A stretch of DNA of 64,000 bases from positions 6,262,303-6,326,302 of the forward strand of contig SSBO01000009.1 in the NCBI GenBank assembly GCA_005281725.1, given 5' to 3'. The notes beneath the pieces were generated by a model. The model saw only the letters and a list, made by a program, of their open reading frames with translations, was not told the origin of the DNA and searched no databases. Made by a program: the position numbers and the translations under genes. Positions within the stretch are counted from its first letter, which is position 1. Every line of letters starts with the position of its first letter. This DNA comes from Wuchereria bancrofti (Eukaryota; Nematoda; Chromadorea; Rhabditida; Onchocercidae). Below, in pieces: positions 1-14,170 of this stretch.

Positions 1-40
1 TACTCAGCAAATTGAATATGAACAAGTAGTAAACGTCTAC

Positions 41-469
41 CTGTTCGTCTCCTTTACAATCCAAAGCGTTTGAATCTTGCTGAACATCATGCAAAGGATA
101 TTCATTACTACTCATTTCTTCGTTCACGTCTACAATAAAACATGCAAAGATGCTTTCTTAAATAATATTTTCGGTCCAACTGATTTTTAACATGAATAGA
201 AGGCAAAAATCCGAAAAATATTAGAAAATGAACTTCTGCTAGAGCTATCATTTTCATAAAACACGGTATATTTTGTTGCACTGATCATCACTGCGTCTAA
301 CATCTTAAATGTAGACCTAATACATGTAAATTCAGCATAAAATATTTGGATGAATGTAATTAATGATATGCAAAAGAAATACGAGATACAAACTTGTATC
401 GGTTCCTCTTGGTGTATTAACAGTGCTGGAATCTCTCTGAGTTAAGTTGGAGCTATCAATGTTAACCAT
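41..469 (-). CDS. First two coding exons of an unrecognised protein, gene continues left of window
   Basis: Two minus-strand exons are seen. Exon 1 (469 down to 394) starts with ATG at 469 and encodes 25 residues beginning MVNIDSSNLTQRDSS, then ends in phase 1 before a GTTTGT donor. Exon 2 (129 down to 41) follows a TTTTATTGTAG acceptor. It completes the split codon as Asn and gives 29 further residues, rich in Asp, Glu, Asn and Gln, ending in phase 0 at CAG|GTAGAC. The phases join exactly, which is the main support. The 54 or so residues are hydrophilic with no signal peptide or membrane segment, so this looks like a disordered N-terminus of an intracellular protein. The body of the gene lies beyond position 1, so no function can be given. 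No upstream in-frame ATG or clear trans-splice acceptor was pinned down. Confidence 0.6.
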
Positions 470-2782
470 CGCACACCAACATCAGAGACTGCTTTGTAGC
501 CACCTACTTTCACTTTTTTTGCTTTTTTTTTTTTGTTTCAATTGAATTGGCTAAAAGCTGTGGCTGTTCCTATGAAAACTTTTTCCACCGATGAACACAC
601 AGGAGGTGCTAAAAGTAAAAAACAAATTTTCGAAAAGTTGAGATCAGGAAAACAAAGGTAAAAATCCGTAATGTCGCCCTAATAATGGTTTTCTACCTGC
701 AGATTTTGTAACTTCAATTATACTGAAAAGTCACAAAGTATACAAGAAAGGAAAAGATGCGAAATCATCTTTTAAAACAACGCTTTAAAGATTGGTAAGT
801 GACTGAATCTCACATTTTACATAAAAACATTCAAAATTTAAGTCCCCAATAGTGGATTGCCAGATGAACGCTCATTTACTAGAGGAGAAAATTTTCGGTA
901 AACAAGAATACATGGTTAGTATTGCAGAAAGTGAGATCAGGTCTACAATTTCAAAAATGTATTATTCTATTTGACATCAATAACAAAAATTTGTAAAAAA
1001 AGAGTCAGTTGGAGTTAAATATAATTTACACGCATTTATTTCATGAAAAATGCTTGCGTAAATGGTTGTCAACACTTCGCCTCATGACTTAGTCATGCTA
1101 CAAAAGGTGCAGGGAGGAAATATGTTTCTGGAATATAGGAACAATTTCATAAGTGAACTTAACGGAATGAAGTCACTGAAACGAGACATCCTAATGAAGC
1201 TTGATTTTCGAGAAAAAATAATGATTACATGAAGTTACAATGCCTGAACCACTTTATATCAAATAAAACGATTGCTATAAAACTGCTTTCAGCCTCTAAT
1301 TTACAATCAAATTCAACGTTCTCCCTACACCTCTCTAAGAATCCTCTATTTTTCCAGTGAGCTTTCCTCACTGTCCAGTGATAATTAAAATCTCGACGGC
1401 TAAGAAAATGCAAACATTAACTCAACTTGCAGGTAATTCATCTCAGACTCTTTAAGCAAGTAATTCTATCCGGCTTTATAAAAACATTAGGAAAAAGTAC
1501 GACGAAAAATGATAAAAGGGACTGACATTGGATAAATTCGGTAAGAAGGCAAGATAATGGAGAAAGGTTTCTAGTGAATGATGCAGAAAGAAAATATCTA
1601 TATAAAACAATTTCCAGAATAAAAATTCTTCAAAATCGTATAAACGACAGTGAGATAACCCACCGTATTATCTGTTAGTCACTGCGATGAATGCTTTTCG
1701 TTATAAAAACTATATATATATATATCGTTCCTGTCAATTTTCTTCCTTTTCTCCCACTAGAACAAAGTTTGTTAGGAAGTCATAAAAGGACAAACCACTG
1801 TAAAATATACATCATCATGCATTTCTAGATGGATGCATGGTGCATCAATAAGCTTTCATTACTCTGAAATTAAAAACCTCTTATTGTCTAAAAAAAAATC
1901 TATACAACATATCTCACAATATTCCATCTCATTATGCAAATGAACTTTACTACACATTTGTTAGGATATCCAAATAATGCAGTTACTTATTTGATTAAAA
2001 TTTATTATTAAACTCAGAAATGTATATCACAAACGAGAAACCTATTTTAGGCAAGGAACGAACATAAAGACATATGAGGGAAAATGCTGGATGATAAGAA
2101 CATCTTGTCTCTAATGAAGTGATATTTTATTATTTTGTTAAACTAAATCATCGAAAAACCTTCCATACACATTTCCTTTCATATACATACTTCATTTGGC
2201 ATAATAAAATAAAAATTAAATAAGTAACGTATTTTGGAAGAATTTTACCCTATACTACTTTCAACCAAATGGTTGTGAAAGATGATAAAATTATCAAGTC
2301 AATCATAGAGAGAAGGAGCACAATTCAGTAACTCTCACTCCAAGTAATCAATGGAAATAAAAGTATATAAACATTTTTATTACTAAAAACAACACACCGC
2401 TTAAAATCTGTGAATATAGCTTGTTTTAAAATAGTTCAATGATTATCATAAACATGATGAGTGGAAGCACTAATACAAATATAACTGCACTCCAAACTAA
2501 TACCGAAATCGGTATTGAACGGAATGAGTTTTAGGATGAGGAATTCAGGCTGATGAGAAGAGAAGGATAAAGTGCAACATCTCTCACCCTTCTCCCCGCA
2601 CTTCACCGTCTGCACACTCCAAGCTCTAATGAGTTACACAACGCACTGAAGAATCCGTTTATTATTAAAGTTCGGATTGAACAGTATGCAAATAAAACGT
2701 CTCTCGAAAGTCTTGTTGAGGAAGATTTCTTATTTCCATGTATTCAGCACTTGATATGGTAGCTTATCACTTCTGAATTCTT

Positions 2783-2828
2783 TTCATTCACACAGTACGG
2801 GTCATTTGACCGGTACTGTGTGAATGAA
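2783..2828. repeat. Inverted repeat, 16-bp perfect outer arms
   Basis: TTCATTCACACAGTAC at 2783-2798 is matched by its exact reverse complement at 2813-2828. Inside, after one unpaired G on each side, GGTCA (2800-2804) pairs with TGACC (2807-2811). The predicted stem-loop has about 21 base pairs and a two-base loop. It lies in intergenic DNA and could be a small MITE remnant or a foldback element. Confidence 0.75.
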
Positions 2829-4725
2829 TTTTGTTTGAAAGGACAGAAGAGAAGAAAATACTGAAGATAGGAGATTCATTTTTATTAAACTCCGATCCTC
2901 CTGAGAAGCTCGGGTTCGATTTCTGAGATGAATGAAACGACGTGGATCTGAAAAAAATTTGAGCAATATTAGACAAGGATGAAGCAAGCAATGACAAAAA
3001 TGGTCTCTGTAGTCAAGTTGATAGATGAATGAGTAATTGGCGTGTTCTTAAGCATTTGTTGCAAATGAAATTAACAATAATGGGCGCCAATGAAATTAAC
3101 TGCAAGTTTTAAATTTTAATGATGCTTATGCTATGAATTAAAAAAACCGCAAATGCTATGATTAACAGTGGAGTATCATTTTAATCTAATCACAAGACAA
3201 CAGTGGTCTCTGTATTTTTTTTTTAATTATTTGAATTAAATCGTCGAAACTAATTGAACCTTTTCATCTACAGGAATATGCAGAGAAACAACCGTTCCTC
3301 AATAAGCTGCGACAGAATTATCAACACAATTTGGCTTTTTGCTACCAATCAACGGATCTAAAGACAACGCCGCTTGCAGTAGGTGTATTTTGTCTCGAAT
3401 GCTGTTATCAGGTAATGTGATGAAGGTACTGATATTATCAAACATTTCCTCTTTTAATCTCCTATGTTCGTCATAATTTCACAAATCCGCTTTCGAAGTT
3501 GTTGAAAAAAAGCATCTGATTATATAAGAATACTTCAAAATCTCACAGGAAACGTCAGGCTTAAAGTGATTTGGAACCAAGTGGGAAATAAACGTTGCAA
3601 TTGTCGTTGCACATTGCCTAAGCATTATCTATTGGCTTTATTGAGGAAGAAGTTTATCACCATTTTATATGTCAGTTGGACGTTTAGTTCTTTTAATTTC
3701 ACGCTTTATTTTATGCTAAATTTGGCTGTGTCTTGAAGTGCGACAGTTGAACTTGGTGAAAGTTAAAGAGCGCAATATCTTTGACATTATATCCTTTATT
3801 TTAGGAGGGTAATTCATGACTAGGTGTTTATTATATTCATAGAAAGAGACAGTAAAGGCTATTGGCTGCTGATATTTGTCATAATGATACAGGCACTCTT
3901 TTCTAGCTTTCTTAACATATGCCAGTTAGCTCATCTGTCATTCATTTATTTTTTGTGTATGTCTTAATGGCCGTTTCTAACTACGCACATCCTTCAGTTC
4001 AATTTTTCGATCGATTATAATAATGCTGTCATTTACGTGGCCTTACCAGTTTACTGTACGTGTGATGCACAACTCGCTTAAAAATGTTGAAATTTGGTAA
4101 TAATTCGGAGTATGAGGTTCCGTTTTATATAAACGGTTAATTATAAATTATGGTATTCTTTTGAAAATTTCCAACACATTTTCTCTGATTTTGTTCATCA
4201 TAATCCTTAACAATTCCAGTGAGTCCAATGTAAGCATTTTTTTGTCAGGAACTCATTTAGGAAAAGAGAGTGAGGATAGCTTGTTCTTTGGCGTACTTCA
4301 CTTTCTTGACTGGCTCCGTCTCAAATTTCTTTCCGATCAAAAGATGCAATCCAACTTCAAGACAGTACCACAGCGTTGTGGTTCATTCCGGCCTCGGCAT
4401 TTTCAATTCCTGGTTTCGCAAATAGAAGTAAAGTCTTTTTTTGTGTTTCCATAAAAAGGAGAAAATTCCCTTCCATCTCCATATTTAAGAGTGAAGAGAC
4501 AAATTGCTGATCCACTCTCACTCTAATAATGATTGGACATTAAGAAAGGTAAAAGAATGACAAGGTGTAAATAGGGGGATTATTAAAAAGGGAAAAACGA
4601 GGAAGAGTCGCAAGAAGAAGGGAGGAATTATAATTTGATGAGAAACATTTATTACGCAAGGAGTTGGAAATGTTTTGCAGAAAATTTCCGGAAAGAGTTT
4701 CCCATTTGATAATCAGTTAAACATT

Positions 4726-4750
4726 CCTGCAGCAAGCATGCTGTTGCAGG
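4726..4750. repeat. Small imperfect inverted repeat
   Basis: CCTGCAGCA (4726-4734) and TGTTGCAGG (4742-4750) form 9-bp arms with one mismatch (a G-T wobble in RNA) around a 7-base spacer, AGCATGC. The structure is short and may be chance. Confidence 0.35.
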
Positions 4751-6309
4751 TTCTTATTCTGTGAGGTGCATAATTAATGCCGCAGTACTGTTCTTGTAAT
4801 TTTACTGGAAACAGAAGCAGTTTACACAAAAACTAACACGCACGTACGTATACGAACATCCCTGAAGATACGTTGAATATACGCATACATCATCGATATT
4901 GATAGTTGGAAAGTTTGGAGATGGGTAAATGATCTATATAGAAAGCTGGAAGTAGAATAAAAGGGGTTGTGAAAATGACTGGATAGTGGGAAGAAATGTT
5001 GTCGCAGTAATCGAAATTAGGGTAAGGGTGCGTGGTTTTTGAGGAGAGAACTGAGCTGAAGGAGAAATGTGGGAAGCAGAGGAAATGATCTTCGGAATAT
5101 TTCCGACTCGAATCATTGTATGAAGTGATTTGTTTACTAGACCGACATGAAAACAAAGGCGAGAGGTAAGATTTGAACTGTGGTTGTTCAGCTTTGTTGA
5201 ATCAGAGAATCTCTATACGCTTATGCTGTAATTATTCATTCACATTGCTTATATCTTCCATTGTATCTCCCATTGAAAATTGCTTTATTTTTCCGGTAAA
5301 AACTGCTTAATTCAATATTTGCAGTCCACTCTATTCCGTTTTCCCTGTCTCTCTCCCCCTCTCTCTATGTTACTTTCCTTCCCATTTAATTGATTAATAC
5401 TTTGTCAAAGTTTATTAATTTTATGTTTGCTATCTTTTTAAGTACATGCTGCGTTTGGCGGACTTAAAAAAAGTTATGCGGACTTACGTGATGTATATAT
5501 GGTAAATCTAGATATAGGAACATCATAAAGATACTGTAAGTTACCTGACTTACATGAAACAGTAATATCCGTTTGTTATGGAAGTTGAACGTCTTCCATT
5601 CCTAGTTTGTTATTGAAAATACTCAAATGTTTTGTTCAAATTAGTGAACATTACTAAGTGACCCGATTGAATTGTCTTTGTTCAGTAGTTGCGTATTTTC
5701 ACGTGATGGTTGTTTTGTTTGTGTCAGCTAGGTATGCATTCATTTTACTTTCTTTTAAGCTCCTCTCAGAGTTGCATTATCATGGCTGCTGCCTGTGATA
5801 TGATCTAAGCTAAACTGGAACATGCTTGTCCATATCCAATGCAACTTTTATTCATCTCTTTTCTTGTCTTCCTTGAATAATATCCTTTATTCGAGAATCG
5901 CAGACAAAAGATATAAAATGTTCAGCGATATTCCGTACTGCAAGGAAATGTCAATATGAAAATGCAATGAATTTTATGATATTGGATTTTGCAACCGAGC
6001 TTTTGAGTGGTGAAAGTAAGCATTTTGTAGATTTATGTTTATAATCCTTAAATTTTCTGTTCCTTCATTTATTTCTCTATATGTTATTCTTAAGTTGTCG
6101 ACTTAAGTGGGAGCTTTTTTCCGCATATATTCAAAATTATTTATTATTAATGAGGCAAAACGGAAATCCATTTTATAATTTTGTATGATAAAACAACTTT
6201 TATATTAATGTTGTGATAGAAATAGTCAAAAAAAATTTTTTCTCAAGCTTTTAAAGATTTAATGCAATATCCGTTGTTTTAGAACTGTTATACAGCAAAG
6301 TGTGAAGGG

Positions 6310-9300
6310 ATGACTGACAGTATTAATATACTCTCTCTAATAGATATTTTCGAAAATTTCGAGAATTCTCTACCACCGGAAGTTGAGGAAGGGAATATTG
6401 AATATAAGGTAAATCTTTGATTTAATGAATAACAACAATAACTTTCTTGATTCAGTTGTCAACAAAATTATTACTATCGAAAATTAAAATGACATTAATG
6501 TTTAGTTAAGGTAAGGGTAAATAAGTAAGCTAAACTTAAAGGTTAGAATAATGTAAATAATTTTTTTTTCGTGTTTTATAGCGTAATAATGCAGGTAAAA
6601 CTTGTCGATCCATCTTTAAGTCGAATGCAGCATCTGATAACGCAGATGAAATGGCGGCTACGGGAAGGACAAGGTGAGGCAATCTATGAAATTGGTGTGC
6701 AAGACGATGGTACAATGAAGGGTCTAACCGATAAAGAACTTGATGCTTCAATAGGAACACTGAAATCCATGGCTGCTGCTTTGGGTGCTAGTATTGTGGT
6801 GGTAAGTTGTCAAAGTTATCTTCATATCATTTATTTTGCTTTTTATAAGATTCTTATTCATTAGTTTGAATCATTTGCAGTCCACTTTGTTAGAACGCAA
6901 CATACGTAGATTCAGCGCTAGGATAAGTAGCAGATATGAGTAAGTAAACTTTTGGAATTCTCCATGTTAATTGAAGAGAAAGACATAAATCAGCCGCTAA
7001 GAATGAATTTTGAAGCAAGAAAATTATTTGTATGGGATTAGTAATTTTGCTAAAATATTTTAACAGGAAGATATTGCATATTTGGGATCTTGTAAAATAA
7101 AGAAATACTATAGGTTATCATTAACAGTCGCCGTATTTCTTTAGTGAAGAAAATTTTGTGCGAGTTTCAGAGTGCTAATTTAATTTGTAAGGGGGAATAT
7201 GAACAACATAGAAGCAGTATGACTTTTGTTTAATTTCCATATTAGCAAAAATCTTAATGGCAAATGGTCGCTTTATTTCCAAAATTCTTTAAGTAGTAAT
7301 TTTGACTATTGATTCCGAAATGAATGCCATTATTTGTCGTTCATTTGACTTCGTTGTTATTAAGTAACACAGTTTATGCTATATGAAGCTGTACTAATTG
7401 GTCGATTCCCATTATTTTACAGCTTCGTGAACGTGATGTTACACCGAAAAGCATTACATGTTGTCGTCGACGAGTCGTTGAATTGCTGATACGGAAAGTT
7501 CCCGATAATCAACAGTTTATTGGACTTAGGTAATTAATTACTCCTGCTTTTGAAGGCTTTCAACTTGTCAATTAGATAATAATGTAATTTATCTACTGTT
7601 ATTATAAGTAATAACAATGGCAATAAAATAATTTATTGTGAAATCATTTAGGATAGCTATTTTGGGCAGTGCAAATGCTGGAAAGTCAACTCTGTGTGGT
7701 GTACTAACTCAGGGTCACCTTGATAATGGTCATGGAAAGGTCATATTTTTCTTCTTTTTCCACAACGTCACATCAGAAGATTGCGCTTTCGGAAAATAAC
7801 TTGATTTTTAGGCTCGATTGAATCTATTTCGTTATTTACACGAATTCCAAACTGGTAGGACCAGCTCAATTTGTTTGGATATGATTGGTTTCGACTCACA
7901 GGGAAAAGTAGGATTTTTGTTTTTTTTTGGTTAATATTTATTTAAATTATTTAAAAAAATTATCACTGCAGCAGTGATTCGAAAAGATTTATTATTAATT
8001 TTTGATACTAATATACTGCTGATTGTGTCAGATTTTTTTTTGTAAAGGGAGAAGGGAATTTTTACTGTGGCTGTGGAGGAATATTGCGTTATATCTTTTT
8101 CTAGTTGATCAATTACTCGGAACATTCACTGGAAGAAATTGCAGAGCAGTCAACAAAATTAATAACATTAATTGATTTGGCCGGCGATCGCAAATATCTG
8201 AAAACAACCATCTATGGACTCACAGGTAGCATTAATGGAGGAATTCATCAGCATTTTCCTGGATTTATTCCCAATCCTCTCCCTCTGTTTTTTAGGATAT
8301 CTACCACATTTTGCGGCGTTAGTTATTAGTGCAGTAACGGGTCCAACGTCAATTACACGTGAGCACTTGGGTCTTTCCGTTGCTCTTAATATACCCGTTT
8401 TCGTTGTTGTCACTAAAGTTGATGCTGTCACCACGGCTGCATGTGAGAAGTAAGTGCCATTATCATTCTGTAAACCCAAACAATGGTTTAATGTTGGAAA
8501 ACTCTTAATTTAATTGCTACATCGTTAAGTAATTTGGTATACAAGAGCGATGCTTCCTTCATAATTAAACAATTTTTAAATATCCGTAAAGTTACTTTCG
8601 TGCTGCAAACGGATAGGACAATTTATTACATGGAGTTGAAATGTTTCAGAGTTCTTCAAAGTATAATTATGTTACTTAAGCGACCAGGCATGGAATGCAT
8701 TCTAAAACGAATTGAAAGTTCCGATGCAGCTGTGTGGTGAGCTTTTCCTGTAGTTATAGTTTTCTTGAATTATTAATATAAAAAAATGACTTTCTTTCCT
8801 AATCAGTTCGTTTTTATTAATTTAGTATTTACCATGACATTAAAATTTTTTGCGATTGACTATTTGTGTTTTTCAGCTGCGCCACTGCAATGTTAAGCAG
8901 AAATGTGATACCAATTTTTCTTATATCAAATGTATCGGGTCTTAACCTCCATCTTCTAAAAAAGTTCTTGAATATTTTGCCTTCCAGTAGCTTTTCGAAA
9001 TTAAAACAGGACGAAATATCATTAAACGCTCTGCTGTTTTCAATAGAGGAAGTTTACCGTGTTCCACAGGTTATTTTATTAAATAAATCTCCTTTTTTTC
9101 TTTTTTTCTCTTAAAATGTTTTCGAATGGAGGAAATACTAATTTTTCTTACTACGGTTATTTGCGTAGAAAATTCTGTATAAGTTATAAACTAAGTTTTC
9201 AGGTGAATGTTGTAGTGTGCGGTGTTTTAACGGATGGTATATTAAGAGAAAAAGACGCAATACAAATCGGTCCATTCAAAGATGGTAATTATCATATTGG

Positions 9301-10380
9301 GAGAATTGAAAGTATACGGCGGAACAAACAACCAGTATGTTTCGTACGACCTGGTGAGGCTGCTTCTATGGCCTTAGCTCTTGACGAAACCTATGTTCAA
9401 AATATACGAAGGGTAAGCTTTTCCTATCTTATTGAAATGAAATCTGGTGACTCTGCAGGTGATTCATAATTGTAGTAACAAAGATTTGGACTTGAGCTAG
9501 TGGTCATTCATTAGTCGAAAAAAATATGGAAACATTAAAAAGTTTAGCATGCGAATAATAGTGTGTTTAAACTTTTTGTTTAAAGTTTTCTGGTTTAATT
9601 AGCAGTGATAATATAAGTACCATACAATTAGATGTAAACGGAGATCCACAGTAATCTTATAATAGCGAAATTAGGGCGATTTGTCGCTACATATTATAAC
9701 TTGAAAATGTGACGTAATTTTAACTGACAATGGACCAGCAGTATGAAAAAAGCAAATAGGAATGACAACGAGATGACAAGCAAACATTTGTCTGTGTAAA
9801 AATGCATGTTCTGATGAATTCCTGAAAATGTTATATAAGCAACATTGTTCATTAAAGTTTCCAAGATTTGTTGGAGATTTGATTTTTTTTAAAGGGTATG
9901 GTTTTGTTAAATGCTAAAGATGAAGGAATAGCTTGTCGACGTTTCACTGCTCGTCTTTATTTGCTCTATCATCCTGCAAATGAAATATGTGTGGGCTTTC
10001 AAGGAACAGGTTAGATTTCAAAAAGGTTTCAGAATTATGTTCAAATCCTTTTAAATTCACTTCAGTTTAGTTATGTTGGATTAATTTTCACAGTATCTGA
10101 TATGACCTTATATAGTAAATTCGTATTTCAGATGTTGAAGTACAGGAACTTCTATAACCTTTACTTCGTTACAGTTTATATTGGTTCAGTTTGTCAAACG
10201 GCTACAATAATGGAACTGGATGCTCCATCGATAGTGCCTTGTCAGTGGGTTACCGTTCAGTTCGAATTCTATAGCTCTCCTGAATATGTGCGCGTTGGAA
10301 CACCTCTTATTTTTCGTGAAAGTAAAACAAAAGGAATGGGTGAGGTCGTCCATATATTTGGCTTCGATCTCACAAATTAA
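6310..10380 (+). CDS. GTP-binding protein, GTPBP1/GTPBP2 family (EF-1alpha-like GTPase)
   Basis: Twelve exons join in frame to 560 residues: 6310-6408, 6595-6801, 7423-7529, 7652-7739, 7812-7907, 8105-8225, 8296-8449, 8650-8736, 8877-9069, 9203-9412, 9895-10009, 10175-10380. The G-domain is complete: P-loop GSANAGKS at residues 143-150, DLAG at about 223-226, TKVD at about 279-282. Before it lies the conserved block with [20 protein letters not shown]. After it come the EF-Tu-like beta-barrel domains, including [20 protein letters not shown] and a C-terminal [14 protein letters not shown]. The length and order match the family, whose vertebrate members take part in cytosolic mRNA surveillance and ribosome-stall rescue. 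The cellular role here is inferred from the family. I did not decide between the GTPBP1 and GTPBP2 branches. All splice sites are GT-AG; one donor (after 7739) is the weak GTCATA. Confidence 0.92.
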
Positions 10381-13300
10381 GGGTGTCTTTTAGCATTCCA
10401 TTATATCTGCACTCTTGCTTAACAGTTTAATATGATTATTTATATATTCTTCCTTTAATTTTACATCCTTAAAAAGGTGTCTTGTCTGTTTTTTATCTCA
10501 GTGGGAGGTGGTGAGCGGTATGATGAGCGGTTTTTTGACGAATAATGCTTAAGTAGTTTTTTAATTCTTAGATTACTAAGTCATTTAAATGTTAAAATTA
10601 TTCAGTTTATTCTCTTTAAAGTAATGGTTTGATGTATGTTGATTTAGTAATTCGTTCTGCTTGTAATACGACCATAAATGTGAATGTAACACGTTGCGTG
10701 CTTGAATTTCGTCCCTTGCCGTCATGTTTTGAAATGTCGTAGTTTTTGCATAGATTTTCCATTTTGTTATCAACCGAAAATAAGTTCGACTGTAGTTATT
10801 TTAAAAGATGTGATAGTTTTCGAGGGACATTTCCGCAATTTTGAGAATTACGCCTCAAACTGATCTGTATTTTTAATTTATTATCATGAATTTTTACCTC
10901 CTCGCAGGCTGTATATTGTGCTGCTTTTCCGTGCATTTTAATTTCTACCACCACGTCATCTATATTTTTCGTTAGCTATAGACACTGTAACAAATGGTTT
11001 TAGTACTGGAATATTCATGCCTTGAATATCATGACTCATAGCTTTTCTTAGCGTTTCTAAAATTAGTTTTGGCGTTTCTAAACCCTTCTTAAAAAAGTGC
11101 TTTATAGATCAAGTGATGTTTTGGTCCTTTGCTTGCTATTTTTTTAGTTTTGATTTTAGTGATAGTCTTATGTTTTTTGAACTACAGCTTACACTTGTAC
11201 ATACATTGCAGTTATTATTAGTCAAATATACTAAAATACTTATGATCCGCCAAGTTTGATTTGCGTATTATTAAGTTGTTTGTGCTCTCTAGTTCTCTTT
11301 AAAAGTTTTTGCATCTTATGTATTTAAGTTTTTGAACATTTTTTAAAATAATATTCTTTTTTAAAATGACAAAAAACTTTGATGGAAAATGTCGCAATAG
11401 TTAATCTGGTAATAAATAGGAAAAACTGTATTAAGCTTATCGAAGAATATTTTTTATCTGGTTCTCAGTGTTCTGATATCAGATCTGTTGGTAGGTTAAC
11501 GTTAGAAGCAACCTGTAGAACACCTGTAGAATATTGTTACTGTGCATTTAAAGCTAATACTGGTTGTTATTTGATTCATAACTGATCAGAATTAGTGTCT
11601 TGCTGCAGAAAGTTTTTTTTTTTTTTTTTAAGATATGTAAGAGACATTCTTCCACCGATAAGACTGATGCGGAAGTTTTAATCATTCCGCATCATCTTAT
11701 CGGTGGAAACTAAATTTTTCTGATGCACACTACAAACTTTGGAAAGCTTAATTCTCCCATATGCCTGGCGAAATCGAATCCATCAATAGTAATGGCAGTT
11801 GTTTCATGAACAATGATGTAATGTGGTTTCATTTTTCATTTCGATATATTGTAGTCCTTATTTATGATACAAAACGACAGGTAAAGCACTGTTCGAAAAA
11901 TCTTCCGTTAAAAGTATGTCATCTATGAGAAAGATTAACATAATTATGCATAAATTACAACACTTTGTTAAGGGTGAAAGGTATGGTTGGAGAAGGCAAG
12001 ATATGGTCGGATGAATGCATAAATAAGCTTTAATTGATAAGTTTCAACAAACAATAAGGAAGCTAGATCATTGAAGTGTCATTTGGAACCTCTAGTTTTG
12101 AGTTAATGCTTTCTTTGTAGTATTAAGGTTGAACTATCGGATATTTAGATGTGAACAATTTATTTTGATTATAGTGATTCGAAGAGTCGTAGTGCATTTA
12201 CACTTACTGTTCGTTCGTAATTCGATAAATATCAAAGAAAACGGCGAATTAGTGCTAAAAGAAATACTGAGGTATCTTCTGCTGTCCTTATGACATGGTA
12301 GCATTGATCTTGATTAACTCGCATTCTTGAAACACTGGTAATCTGTTTAATTCAGTAAGGAATCTATGTAACGTAAAAAATATCTTCATATCTTAGTAAT
12401 AAATTATTGCCAGTCTTTAGTCCAAAATAGTGACTTTTAATTAATCAAAATTTGCAGAGAATATGTTTACTATTTTTGATTGATCAGTGTAGTGAAGTGA
12501 TATTGTCAACGATGCCATGCTAATGCTGTTGTTGCGAATTCGTCGCGCTTTCTAGAATGTAATCATTGGATCAACATAATTAAAGATTGGTAAACTATCC
12601 ATAGATGAGTGGAATGATGATGATGTAATAGAGTCAAGGAAGATTGTTAGCATTTGTTAGTAAGTAACGGTAATAAATTATGCTTTTCTACCGCTAAAAA
12701 GAAATTGAAAAAAATGCATCGATTTCACATTCACATCATTTATTCGGAAAAATGAAACAGTTTTTTTTCAACAGAAGTGTTGCCGGCGAAGTTCGTTTCA
12801 CTCTATTACTGGATCTGCTGCAAATAACAACTCTTCCGGTGATAATATCCAGAAATATGTGAAGTCCTCAGTCTAGTTTGATATAATTTGATAAACTTAG
12901 GTGACACTGGTACTAATACTTTTCTGTTGGTGCCATATTACTAGCATATGTTAATATTTGTTCAAGCTTTTAAAAGTCTTTTGAACGGTGACAAAGTCAT
13001 TTTTGAATTGTTTAACTGAAAATAGTAAGTTATCCTAGGTGAGAAATTGTGATTGGAAATGAAACTGGAATTAATTTGATTTAAGGAATTAATTTCATGC
13101 TGCCCTTTCAGCTAACTCATTTATAAAGCACTGACAGCAGTAATTACAAGTATCTTCCTTTCCGAGTTAATAGAACTTTATAACGCATTAAATACTTTCT
13201 TTCTCAGAGCTGAATGAGGAGGATTTTTACTATGATCTCATTGTCAATTTCAGTTCTGGCTGCTTTGAGACATTTTTTGTCTAATTTCTAGCTGAAATGA

Positions 13301-14170
13301 TCGCGTTTTTTGTTATTAGTTAGTTGATAAGTCATGAACAAATATTTGAAAGTTAGCAAATCTAAATTATATGGTTCTTTAAGTCTTTTAATTTTCAAAC
13401 TAAAATTTGCTGATTTCAATATTCATGCATTGAAGTCAAAAATCATTTTCCTTTATTTTTAAAATAAATTGTATTCTTAACCGATTGTTTTGTACATTTT
13501 GACGCTCTTATTTTATAGCTATCAAATCTAAATTAAACAGTTAAATTTGACCGAGAATTTTTGATCTTATTTTATCGAGCCTTATGAGAAATCTAATCTA
13601 TCTTTGACTCGAAAAGACGAAGTCTCACTATTCTTTAGCGTTTCAATTTTGAAAAAAATTTTTTGCAGCTATCAGGGATTTTTTGACGCATAAAATATTT
13701 TTATGTAGTTATATTTATTTAGGTCAGGGCCGTTGGTTAATATCAAAAAATATTAATTTCATGTTTAATTTCAATTTCTATATTGCATGATTAATTACTC
13801 ATTATGCTTATACTTTTTCGATGGGGATCTTTTTTTAAAATTTACAATTTTTAACCAACCAATATCATTATAAAGGAGGGGAAGTTATTATTGTAAATGA
13901 GCTGTCAGCAGTATTGATATGTACTTTTCCCTCTGCTTTCATCTAAGCTATTAACCTTAAAATTACTTTGTTAATAACAAAGCTTCAAATTCACAAAAAA
14001 AAACACCCAGTCTGAACATACATTTGTACTTTGTTCACAAATTTCTCAGCAACAAAACGTTTTAGATTAAACCAATCACCACTTTTCGAGTGTTATTCTA
14101 TCATTTTCATCATTCCCTCAATTTTATTCTTTAAGAAAATATTTCTTCTGTATTCTTTTGAAAATTCATC
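10381..14170. other. Intergenic region, no gene seen
   Basis: This contains the 3' untranslated region of the GTPBP-family gene and about 3.5 kb of AT-rich sequence. Short open frames such as 11379-11585 lack good splice sites or a family signature. The only clear structure is the inverted repeat at 11650-11708. Confidence 0.5.
11650..11708. repeat. Inverted repeat with 24-25 bp arms (possible MITE)
   Basis: The left arm at 11650-11674 begins TTCCACCGATAAGA and ends in GATGCGGAA. The right arm at 11685-11708 is its reverse complement except for one extra base in the left arm. The loop is about 10 bases. GC content of the arms is higher than the surroundings. The size and near-perfect arms suggest a foldback or MITE remnant, or a structured RNA; other copies would be needed to decide. 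Confidence 0.7.

Larger units (their letters stand above)
470..6309. other. Intergenic region between two divergent genes
   Basis: No secure gene was found. The region lies between a minus-strand gene start at 469 and a plus-strand start at 6310, so it should contain both promoters. It includes a short TA run near 1711-1724, a fold-back at 2783-2828 and a smaller one at 4726-4750. Open frames on the minus strand (for example 4890-5156) are pyrimidine-rich, start without ATG or lack splice sites, and were not accepted. Confidence 0.5.

Noticed and set aside
2905..2925. GGGTTCGATTT resembling a tRNA B-box
   Set aside because: No A-box at the right distance and no cloverleaf could be drawn.
4161..4454. 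Plus-strand frame starting with a signal-like hydrophobic stretch
   Set aside because: It begins with TTG and has no in-frame ATG. A GTAAGC donor lies inside it but no partner exon was found.
4890..5156. 88-codon minus-strand frame
   Set aside because: It begins with TTG, is pyrimidine-driven, and has no splice partners or recognisable motif.
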